A DNA stretch of 15,488 bases from Candidatus Yonathbacteria bacterium. Lineage in GTDB: Bacteria; Patescibacteriota; Minisyncoccia; Phycocordibacterales; UBA1550. Positions 6,496-12,612 of this stretch are shown here, in pieces. The notes below the pieces were generated by a model. That model made no database searches. It was not told the origin of the DNA and worked only from the letters and a program-made list of their open reading frames with translations. Made by a program: the position numbers and the translations under genes. Within the stretch, counting starts at the first letter, position 1, and every line of letters begins with the position of its first letter. Where the stretch lies: assembly GCA_016201355.1 (NCBI GenBank), contig JACQCY010000054.1, forward strand, positions 1 to 15,488. The letters run 5' to 3'.

Positions 6496-7728
6496 ATGCC
6501 AAAGATCGAACCTGAAGTGGAAGCATTTGCCCGTATCAAAGTCATTGGGGTTGGTGGCTCTGGAAAAAATGCCGTCAACCATATGATAAACTCAAAAATC
6601 AAAGGAGTTGAGTTTATTGTTATGAATACTGACGCTCAAGATCTTCATAATTCTCTTGCTCCAAAAAAGATTCATATTGGGAAAAATCTCACGCGGGGAC
6701 TTGGTACGGGGATGAATCCTGAAATCGGTCGCAAGGCGGCGGAGGAGAACAAAGAAGAGATTCAGGGAGTTCTCAAAGGAGCAGATATGGTGTTTATCGC
6801 TTGCGGTATGGGTGGAGGGACGGGTACGGGCGCGGCTCCTATTGTCGCTGGTATCGCCAGAGAGCAGGGCGCGCTCACCATAGGTGTCGTAACCCGACCA
6901 TTTTCTTTTGAGGGGGCTCATCGAAGCAAACTTGCCAATCAAGGGCTCGATGAACTTCGCAAACAAGTCGATGCGCTCATTGTCGTCCCCAATGACAAAA
7001 TCATAAGCACGACAAACAAAGACACAACCTTTAAGTCTGCTTTTATGATGTGTGATAATGTGTTACGGCAGGCTGTCGAAGGGCTCTCTGACCTCATTAC
7101 CACCCCGGGAGTCATTAATGTTGATTTTGCGGACATTCGCTCCATTCTTTCAAATGCCGGCTCCGCGCTTTTGGGTATCGGTTCTTCAACGGGAGAAAAC
7201 CGAGCGCAAGAAGCGGCTCTTATTGCAATCAATTCCCCCCTCCTTGATGTTTCGGTTGCAGGAGCAAAAGGGATACTTTTTGCTGTTGCTGGTGGAGACG
7301 ATCTCCGGATGCACGAGATTCAAGAAGCAGCGAAAGTTATTACCGACTCAATAGATCCTGAGGCGCGCGTCATCTTTGGTGCTATTCGTGATGAAAAACT
7401 CAAGAAGAATGAAATAAAGATCACCGTTATCGCATCAGGTTTCCCTGAAGGAAATCAAAAGAAAGACCTTTTTTCAGGGACAATAAAGACGCAAGGTTCT
7501 TCCCCTCTGGGAGACCGCGAGAAACGCGAGATTCATAATAGTTTCATTGAGAATAATCCCAAAAAAGACGAGGCTTCTAAAAAAAATAATGAGGGAAATG
7601 TTCCTGTCGTTCAACAAAAGACAATCGGGGCAAATAAAGAAAAAGAACCTGTTGCCGTTATTGACCTTGAGAATGAAATGAATGAGGAATGGAGCGCCGT
7701 CCCCGCTTTTCTTCGCAGGAAGAAATGA
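6496..7728 (+). CDS. ftsZ: cell division protein FtsZ
   Basis: A 410-residue tubulin-like GTPase that forms the division ring. The N-terminal nucleotide-binding segment is GVGGSGKNAVNHM (18-30), the tubulin signature GGGTGTGAAP is at 106-115, and the T7 loop NVDFADI that completes GTP hydrolysis is near 208-214. The polar, Lys/Asn-rich linker covers roughly 320-390. The protein ends in AVPAFLRRKK, the conserved C-terminal peptide that binds FtsA. All catalytic landmarks are present. The start is ATG 6496. No Shine-Dalgarno is close; AAAGGAAA lies too far upstream. Together with ftsA just upstream it makes the only division pair in the window. Confidence 0.98.
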   Translation: MPKIEPEVEAFARIKVIGVGGSGKNAVNHMINSKIKGVEFIVMNTDAQDLHNSLAPKKIHIGKNLTRGLGTGMNPEIGRKAAEENKEEIQGVLKGADMVFIACGMGGGTGTGAAPIVAGIAREQGALTIGVVTRPFSFEGAHRSKLANQGLDELRKQVDALIVVPNDKIISTTNKDTTFKSAFMMCDNVLRQAVEGLSDLITTPGVINVDFADIRSILSNAGSALLGIGSSTGENRAQEAALIAINSPLLDVSVAGAKGILFAVAGGDDLRMHEIQEAAKVITDSIDPEARVIFGAIRDEKLKKNEIKITVIASGFPEGNQKKDLFSGTIKTQGSSPLGDREKREIHNSFIENNPKKDEASKKNNEGNVPVVQQKTIGANKEKEPVAVIDLENEMNEEWSAVPAFLRRKK

Positions 7729-7734
7729 TTACAT

Positions 7735-7906
7735 AGAGAAGTTATCAATAAGGGCGGGTCTTTTAATGCAGATAAGAATTTTAAGTTTTAAATTTTAAAT
7801 GAATATCAAATGATTTAATTTTAAAACTTTTAGACATTTAAAATTGATTTAAAATTTAAAATTTGTCATTTAAAATTTGCTTAAAAACCTGCCCTTGGTA
7901 ATCTCT
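7735..7906. repeat. hairpin-bounded AT-rich repeat block between ftsZ and trxB
   Basis: AAGGGCGGGT (7750-7759) can pair with ACCTGCCCTT (7887-7896, one G-T wobble) and AGAGA (7735-7739) with TCTCT (7902-7906). Together they enclose about 125 bases of TTTAAAATTT units. Part of the block (7855-7878) repeats the sequence upstream of ftsA. No open frame or RNA gene was seen here. Confidence 0.65.
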
Positions 7907-7926
7907 ATTTAAAAATTAAAATTTTT

Positions 7927-8847
7927 ATGATCTATGATCTCATTATTATTGGTGGAGGCCCCGCAGGATCGGCAGCTGGCGTATATTCTGCACGGAAACG
8001 ATTGAAATCTCTGCTCATTACGGGTGAATTCGGAGGACAGTCGTCTGTTTCTGCCGAAATTCAAAATTGGATTGGCACCACGGCAATATCAGGAGAAAAA
8101 CTTGCAAAGGACTTACGCGCTCATGTAGAAGCGTATGCAGGAGATGTCCTCGCGGTTCACGAGGGTGAATATGTGAAGAATGTAGTAAAAAATGACGATG
8201 CGACAGTTTCTGTTGCAACCGATAAAGGATCATACACCGCAAAAGCGCTCCTCGTTGCAACAGGAAGCAACCACCGAAAGATTACTGTCCCCGGCGCCGA
8301 TAGGTATGAGCATAAGGGTATTACCTATTGCGCATCATGCGATGGTCTCCTCTTTTCCGATATGGATGTTGTGGTACTTGGCGCGGGAAATGCCGCTTTT
8401 GAAACAGCCGCGCAACTTCTCGCTTATTGTAAAAGTGTGACTTTGCTCCATCGCGGAGATTCTTTCCGCGCAGATCCCATTACGGTAGAAAAGATATGCG
8501 CAAACCCAAAGATGCGCGTGATTAAAAACGCGGAGCTCCTTGAGGTAAAAGGCGGGGCGATGGTTTCTTCTTTTATCTATAAAGATAAAATTACGGGTGA
8601 CACGAAGGAAATTCCCACACAGGGCATTTTTGTTGAGATTGGACAAATCCCAAACACTTCATTTGTAAAGGATGTTGTTGTTATGAATGAACAGGGGCAG
8701 ATTGTCATTGATCCGCGCACGCAAAAGACGAGAACTGCGGGTATTTGGGCGGCAGGAGATTGCACGGACATTCTCTACCATCAAAACAACATCGCGGCAG
8801 GAGACGCCGTCCGCGCGCTAGAGAATATTTACCAGACGATACAGTAG
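7927..8847 (+). CDS. trxB: thioredoxin reductase-like flavoprotein
   Basis: A 306-residue FAD-dependent disulfide reductase of the low-molecular-weight TrxR family, expected to pass electrons to thioredoxin or a similar partner. The FAD motif GGGPAG is at 9-14, the redox pair is CASC (C135, C138) in YCASCDG, the second Rossmann motif is GAGNAAFE (152-159), and the FAD-binding AAGDC is near the C-terminus. The NADPH phosphate motif, normally HRRxxxR, reads HRGDSFR at 175-181, losing one Arg. This may shift the cofactor preference towards NADH or another donor, an inference. The start ATG follows an AT-rich repeat; a hairpin follows the stop. Confidence 0.92.
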   Translation: MIYDLIIIGGGPAGSAAGVYSARKRLKSLLITGEFGGQSSVSAEIQNWIGTTAISGEKLAKDLRAHVEAYAGDVLAVHEGEYVKNVVKNDDATVSVATDKGSYTAKALLVATGSNHRKITVPGADRYEHKGITYCASCDGLLFSDMDVVVLGAGNAAFETAAQLLAYCKSVTLLHRGDSFRADPITVEKICANPKMRVIKNAELLEVKGGAMVSSFIYKDKITGDTKEIPTQGIFVEIGQIPNTSFVKDVVVMNEQGQIVIDPRTQKTRTAGIWAAGDCTDILYHQNNIAAGDAVRALENIYQTIQ

Positions 8848-8865
8848 AGAGTTGGAGGAGACAGA

Positions 8866-8899
8866 AAACCGCCGTTCGTTTTTAACGAATCGGCGGTTT
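8866..8899. terminator. hairpin after trxB
   Basis: AAACCGCCG-TTCGTT pairs with AACGAA-T-CGGCGGTTT around a TTT loop, with a single bulged T. The stem is strong, 15 bp, but the tail is TTTACATT rather than a long T-run. It is a likely trxB terminator, possibly acting on both strands. Confidence 0.6.
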
Positions 8900-8936
8900 A
8901 CATTAAACACCTGCAAAAGTATTATATTCAGACATC

Positions 8937-8967
8937 GTGTATTCGGACATACGATGTCCGAATACAC
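8937..8967. repeat. 14-bp perfect hairpin with 3-base loop
   Basis: GTGTATTCGGACAT (8937-8950) and ATGTCCGAATACAC (8954-8967) are exact reverse complements around ACG. An overlapping dyad, GACATCGT (8931-8938) with ACGATGTC (8951-8958), offers a competing fold. There is no T-run. It lies just beyond the outermost tRNA-Val end copy. Confidence 0.8.
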
Positions 8968-8969
8968 TG

Positions 8970-9075
8970 GTGGGCGATAAGGGACTCGGTCACAAATAAA
9001 TTTCTGCTAAAATTTTTCGCGACCCCGACTCACTCGCCTTCGCGAGTTCCGTCTTTCAAATCCCTTATCGCCCAC
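8970..9075. repeat. 106-bp inverted-repeat unit with tRNA-Val 3'-end arms
   Basis: GTGGGCGATAAGGGA (8970-8984) and its exact reverse complement (9061-9075) bound 76 bases containing a tight ACTCGC-CTTC-GCGAGT hairpin (9030-9045) and an AAATTT-rich stretch. Each arm is the acceptor/T-arm end of tRNA-Val. It could be a tiny mobile unit, an attachment-site remnant or a folded RNA. I could not fold it as a normal tRNA. Confidence 0.65.
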
Positions 9076-9138
9076 AAACAATAGTCGCCAAATGTTACAC
9101 ATTTGTCTCCTTTGTTTGTGGGCGATAAGGGATTTGAA
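9055..9138. repeat. 27-bp perfect inverted repeat covering the tRNA-Val 3' end
   Basis: Bases 9055-9081 are the exact reverse complement of 9112-9138. The right arm is the last 20 bases of tRNA-Val plus 7 bases of its 3' flank. The 30-base loop holds its own hairpin, CAAATGT/ACATTTG (9089-9095 with 9099-9105). A transcript continuing past tRNA-Val could pair the copy with the tRNA itself. Confidence 0.8.
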
Positions 9139-9192
9139 CCCCCGACCTCTACAATGTCAATGTAGCGCTCTAACCAGCTGAGCTAACCGCCC
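9119..9192 (-). tRNA. tRNA-Val (anticodon GAC)
   Basis: On the minus strand a full cloverleaf folds. The acceptor is GGGCGGT with ATCGCCC (one G-T), the D-arm is GCTC...GAGC, the anticodon stem is CTACA/TGTAG with loop TTGACAT (GAC reads GUC/GUU), and the T-arm is GGGGGTTCAAATCCC. The discriminator is A. CCA is not encoded: the next bases are CAA, so CCA must be added by an enzyme. Its 3' end is copied twice nearby. Confidence 0.95.
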
Positions 9193-9239
9193 GTTGATTT
9201 TTAAATCCAATCTACCTGAGTATATTCTTTTTGGCGACA

Positions 9240-9285
9240 AAAATCAAAAAATGACCCGCCTTTGAGCGGGTCATTTTTTGATTTT
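9240..9285. terminator. 20-bp perfect terminator hairpin after the DUF5667 gene
   Basis: Bases 9240-9259 and 9266-9285 are exact reverse complements (core ATGACCCGC/GCGGGTCAT) with a 6-base loop. The A-run on one side and T-run on the other let it work on both strands. It directly follows the minus-strand gene ending at 9301. Confidence 0.9.
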
Positions 9286-9300
9286 ACTTTGGAACAAACT

Positions 9301-10017
9301 CTATTTCAATTCATCTTCGAGTTTCATAACATTTCCCATCGTATCTGCGTCAACACCTTTAGGAGCAATATTATCGACATCTTTTATTAGGTCATTCATT
9401 TCTGTGTGCATCTTCCCCATTCGAGGAATAGGCATTCCTAATTTTCTCAATCCTTCGAGCTCGTTCTCGTTGTCTTTCGTTTCTTGTTCTACTCGATTTT
9501 GCGCTTCTTGTCGCTTTTTTCCGGAAATAGCCTCGAGCGCTTCATCGTGCCCTCGCGCGCTCTTTTCCATAACTTTCTGAATCGCTTCCTTTGCTTGCTC
9601 GGGAACTTTTTCATAGACTTTTGCGAGTACTGCTTGGTGTCGCGCAGTAAGTCCTGCTATTTTTTCTAAAAGAGCATCAGTATCTGTACCCTCTAATTTT
9701 GCCTCTTTCGTATCTGTTAACGCTTCATCAATTTGTTCTTGGTATTTTTCAGTTGTCGTCTCCGCTTTGTCCAATACTCCATTATCGGCGAGCGCTTTAG
9801 ATTCTGCGAGTCTCTCTGAGGCTAGTTCGAGGTGTCTCTCTACCTTTTTTACTTTCCCAAAAGTAAAAAAGGTTCCTATTCTTTCGGATAAAGTATCAAA
9901 GAAGTAAAATGGACTATCGGGAAGTATTCCTGCTTCTTTGGTATCCAGAGTCTGCGCGCTCACTGTCCCTACTGCTAAAAAGAGGGTAAGAAGTGTTCCT
10001 AATAATATTTTTTTCAT
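9301..10017 (-). CDS. exported DUF5667-domain protein
   Basis: A 238-residue protein with a classic signal peptide, MKKILLGTLLTLFLAVGTVS, and a likely cut after VSA near residue 21. Just after it comes ILPDSPFYFFDTLSERIGTFF, the hallmark of DUF5667, a family of exported helical proteins common in Patescibacteria and Actinobacteria with no known role. The rest is rich in Ala, Glu and Lys with helix-forming repeats of the LASERLAESKAL type and no Cys, so it is probably an extended helical bundle outside the membrane. It ends at a strong terminator. The function is unknown; a cell-surface or envelope role is only an inference. Confidence 0.82.
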   Translation of the reverse strand: MKKILLGTLLTLFLAVGTVSAQTLDTKEAGILPDSPFYFFDTLSERIGTFFTFGKVKKVERHLELASERLAESKALADNGVLDKAETTTEKYQEQIDEALTDTKEAKLEGTDTDALLEKIAGLTARHQAVLAKVYEKVPEQAKEAIQKVMEKSARGHDEALEAISGKKRQEAQNRVEQETKDNENELEGLRKLGMPIPRMGKMHTEMNDLIKDVDNIAPKGVDADTMGNVMKLEDELK

Positions 10018-10167
10018 AATAATTTAGAATTAAATTTACTGATAATTTTACCTGTTTTCTTGCGCACATAACATCTTCTTTACCTAGAATTATTATACCA
10101 TAAATAAGTTGCCTAATAGCAAGGTGTTTACTTAGAAAGTCACTGTCTGCGCTTTATTTCCGCGGTC

Positions 10168-10257
10168 TGGCGGAGATGAGAGGATTTGAACCTCTGGTAC
10201 GGTTTCCCGCACGGCGGTTTTCGAAACCGCTGCCTTCAACCACTCAGCCACATCTCC
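10168..10257 (-). tRNA. tRNA-Ser (anticodon CGA), CCA encoded
   Basis: The minus strand gives acceptor GGAGATG with CATCTCC, anticodon stem GCGGT/ACCGC with loop TTCGAAA (CGA reads UCG), a long class II variable arm (GTGCGGGAAACCGTAC), T-arm AGAGGTTCAAATCCTCT, and discriminator G. The three bases that follow are CCA, so the tail is gene-encoded, unlike in the Val and Glu genes here. Confidence 0.95.
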
Positions 10258-10345
10258 AATATATTTCAAATTGTCACTCCCGTTTCTTTATATTCTTTAT
10301 AATGCATTAATCCTAGCACTTTTTTGCATTTTTGACAAAAATTGA

Positions 10346-10351
10346 TATACT
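10346..10351 (+). promoter_or_regulatory. -10 box for tRNA-Glu
   Basis: TATACT, with a T-rich TTTGCA near -35 (17-base spacing) and an exact TTGACA placed too close to act as its -35. The expected start is about 10358, some 37 bases before the tRNA. Confidence 0.4.
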
Positions 10352-10394
10352 GGGCAAGTTCTTTTCGTTTAAATGATTTTTAGTGTATTTCATT

Positions 10395-10466
10395 GGCTCT
10401 ATCGTCTATCGGCTAGGACATATCCTTCTCAAGGATAGAAGCGGGGTTCGATTCCCCGTAGAGTCA
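10395..10466 (+). tRNA. tRNA-Glu (anticodon CTC)
   Basis: The acceptor GGCTCTA pairs with TAGAGTC (one G-T). The D-arm region ATCGTCTATCGGCTAGGAC is typical of tRNA-Glu. The anticodon stem is TATCC/GGATA with loop TTCTCAA (CTC reads GAG), and the T-arm is CGGGGTTCGATTCCCCG. The discriminator is A, followed by CAA, so CCA is not encoded. Confidence 0.95.
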
Positions 10467-10508
10467 CAAAAATAATGAGCAATTTGTCGAAAGAAAGTTT
10501 TCTCACTA

Positions 10509-10517
10509 TGATATAAT
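10509..10517 (+). promoter_or_regulatory. extended -10 box for the 119-residue membrane protein
   Basis: TGATATAAT is a perfect TATAAT with a TGn extension, seven bases before the ATG at 10525. A leaderless transcript is expected. Confidence 0.5.
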
Positions 10518-10524
10518 ACTCACT

Positions 10525-10884
10525 ATGTACTCAATTATTCTCACTTCACACATCATCGGCGCCGTTATATTTTTTGGCGCAAGTCTCACTACTTTTTTTA
10601 GCTATATCAGACCTTACTCTGTGGAGACTTATCGCAGACTCGCGCCCGGTGTTTCCGCTCTCCTCTTTGGTGAATTTGCTTCGGGGACGCTCCTTACCGC
10701 TATCACCTATAAACCTATCGATTATTTCAATCTCTGCGGTTTTATCGCTCTCTATACATTCATTGCGCTCGCGACTTTTTTTGTTTTAAGAAGAAGACTT
10801 AGGGATGCAGAAAAAACTCTCCCCTCTTTTGTGTACACATTTTCATTTGCGGGAATTATCGCGCTCCTCTTTGCTTTTATTTAA
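10525..10884 (+). CDS. small four-helix membrane protein, unknown function
   Basis: A 119-residue, strongly hydrophobic protein with four likely membrane segments at about 3-27, 39-60, 67-88 and 102-119, and a basic loop RRRLRDAEK between the third and fourth. The first segment carries SHIIGAVIFFG, which resembles the His-Gly start of small heme- or copper-related membrane families (DUF2269/CopD-like), but one His is too little to assign a role. I do not recognise the family firmly. It has its own close-set extended -10 box and ends 10 bases before the convergent hemerythrin gene with no terminator between them. A link to oxygen or redox biology through that neighbour is only suggestive. Confidence 0.72.
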   Translation: MYSIILTSHIIGAVIFFGASLTTFFSYIRPYSVETYRRLAPGVSALLFGEFASGTLLTAITYKPIDYFNLCGFIALYTFIALATFFVLRRRLRDAEKTLPSFVYTFSFAGIIALLFAFI

Positions 10885-10894
10885 AGACCACCCG

Positions 10895-11284
10895 CTACTT
10901 TAAGCCGTGCTCGTTGAAACATTTTGTGTATTCTTTGTCTGCTACTTTGATATGATGGGCAATCCAATCCCTGACAAAATTTTCCACTTCCTCACTGATT
11001 AAAGTATTCCCTTGAAGAAATTGCTTAAAAAACTCGCGCACTTTGTCTTCGTAGAATTTGTGCTGGCTTTCGTGATCCTCTCTTTTTTCATATCCAAAAT
11101 CTTTGAAATATTTTTCTTCAGTCTTGAAGTGGAAATCAACATAGGAGAGTAAGTCCTCAATCGTATGTTCAAGGTTTGCTCTGTCTTCGTGAAATGCATT
11201 GATAAAACCAAAGAGCTCTTGGTGTTGTTTATCAATAAGGTCTACTCCTACGCTAAATGATTCGTCCCATGTTATAAAAGCCAT
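10895..11284 (-). CDS. bacteriohemerythrin
   Basis: A 129-residue single-domain hemerythrin, a four-helix protein that binds O2 at a di-iron centre. The diiron ligand set can be read: H21 (DKQHQEL), H52 and E56 (HFKTE), H71 and H75 (HESQH), H111 and D116 (HIKVAD). The start MAFITWDESFSVGVDLID is typical, which is why I choose ATG 11284 over an upstream TTG at 11290. The length matches the family. It could store, deliver or sense oxygen, or scavenge it in a fermentative cell; no signalling domain is attached. TACAAT lies nine bases before the ATG on the minus strand. It is divergent from tsaD. Confidence 0.93.
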   Translation of the reverse strand: MAFITWDESFSVGVDLIDKQHQELFGFINAFHEDRANLEHTIEDLLSYVDFHFKTEEKYFKDFGYEKREDHESQHKFYEDKVREFFKQFLQGNTLISEEVENFVRDWIAHHIKVADKEYTKCFNEHGLK

Positions 11285-11343
11285 ATTCAATTCATTGTAC
11301 TATCTTGAGAAAATCAAGCAAGCTGGTGAAGAAAGTCAGGTTT

Positions 11344-11352
11344 TGATATGAT
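11344..11352 (+). promoter_or_regulatory. extended -10 box for tsaD
   Basis: TGATATGAT, a TGn extension plus a 5-of-6 -10 hexamer, six bases before ATG 11359. Transcription should begin at the start codon itself. Confidence 0.5.
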
Positions 11353-11358
11353 GCCCCT

Positions 11359-12549
11359 ATGCGAATATTAGCTATTGAAACAAGTTGTGATGAAACGGGG
11401 ATTTCTATCATCGAGACGGAGAAAACTACCCCATTTGAAGAAGTAAAAGTGCTTGCAAACACCCTCTTATCCCAAGCGAGTTTGCACGCCGAGTACGGAG
11501 GGATATTCCCTTCCCTGGCGCGTCGTGAACATTCTAAAAATATCATACCGCTCCTTGTTCAAGCGCTCACTTCGGCGGGGCTTGCTCACCCCCTGCCTTC
11601 TCCTCGCATTCTTGAAGAAAAAGAAGAAGACACGCTTGCTCTGATTCTTAAAAAAGAAATGAGGCTTTCTGCAATGTTCCATTCAGATATTCTCGCTCTT
11701 GAAACGCCCCCTATTGATGCTATTGCGGTCACGAAAGGTCCCGGGCTAGAACCTGCGCTTTGGGTTGGTATCAATACCGCGCAAGCGCTCGGCGCGCTTT
11801 GGAATGTTCCTATTATTCCTATCAATCATATGGAGGGACATATTGTCGTTGCGCTCCTTACCCCCTTCACACCTAAAACCTATCGCCTAACACCTCTCGT
11901 ATACCCCTCTCTCGCTCTCCTTATCTCTGGCGGACACACTGAACTTGTCTTAGCGCGCGGTATGGGGGATTATGAAATCCTCGGACAAACACGCGACGAT
12001 GCGGTGGGCGAAGCATTTGATAAGGTTGCGCGCATGCTCGGACTTCCCTACCCCGGAGGTCCTGAAATTTCAAAACTTGCCGAGACCGCTCCTGTGGCAA
12101 AAATTCCTCCCTATCCGCTCCCCCGCCCGATGCTTAAAACAGACGACTTTGATTTTTCTTTTGCGGGACTCAAAACTGCCGTGCTTTATACTTTGAAAAA
12201 TATTATAAATCCCACCCAAGAAGACAAAGCATCTATCGCAAAAGAGTTTGAGGATTCGGTTACCGAAATACTTATTACCAAGACATTAAACGCGGCGGTA
12301 GAATATAAGGTAAAAGAAATTATTCTCGGTGGAGGGGTTACCGCAAATAAAAAAATCCGCGAGGCGTTTCAAAAAATGGTTGCGGACAAACTTCCCGACG
12401 TAAAACTTTTCATCCCTGCACGCGACCTCTCAACCGATAATGCGCTGATGATTGGCATTGCCGGGCTCATTCGCTTTAATGAAACAGCAAACGATATCGT
12501 CGCCGAGGGACACCTCCGTCTCGCAGAAAGGATTGATGTTAATTTTTGA
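11359..12549 (+). CDS. tsaD: tRNA threonylcarbamoyladenosine transferase TsaD
   Basis: A 396-residue Kae1/TsaD protein that, with TsaB and TsaE, puts the threonylcarbamoyl group on A37 of ANN-reading tRNAs. The opening is MRILAIETSCDETGISI. The metal-binding HMEGH is at H157 and H161, the ATP-fold motif is SGGHTELV at 190-197, GEAFDKVARMLGL follows, and FDFSFAGLKT and LGGGVTANKKIR lead to a final STDNALM near the C-terminus. All family landmarks are present. It is about 60 residues longer than E. coli TsaD (337); much of the excess is a charged insert at about 77-115 (with KEEDTLALILKKEMR) before IDAIAVTKGPGL. tsaB and tsaE are not in the window. Confidence 0.96.
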   Translation: MRILAIETSCDETGISIIETEKTTPFEEVKVLANTLLSQASLHAEYGGIFPSLARREHSKNIIPLLVQALTSAGLAHPLPSPRILEEKEEDTLALILKKEMRLSAMFHSDILALETPPIDAIAVTKGPGLEPALWVGINTAQALGALWNVPIIPINHMEGHIVVALLTPFTPKTYRLTPLVYPSLALLISGGHTELVLARGMGDYEILGQTRDDAVGEAFDKVARMLGLPYPGGPEISKLAETAPVAKIPPYPLPRPMLKTDDFDFSFAGLKTAVLYTLKNIINPTQEDKASIAKEFEDSVTEILITKTLNAAVEYKVKEIILGGGVTANKKIREAFQKMVADKLPDVKLFIPARDLSTDNALMIGIAGLIRFNETANDIVAEGHLRLAERIDVNF

Positions 12550-12612
12550 ATATATCTTCATTCAAATTAATGTAAGTAAATTATATCAAGCGCTTGGAAA
12601 GGGCGCAGACAA

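Noticed and set aside
8970..9075. A second tRNA gene or pseudo-tRNA
   Set aside because: Only the acceptor/T-arm end matches tRNA-Val; no D-arm or anticodon arm can be folded between the arms.
12550..12612. Terminator between convergent tsaD and the Mg2+ ATPase gene
   Set aside because: Only a short AAGCGCTT palindrome is present; there is no stable stem with a T-run.
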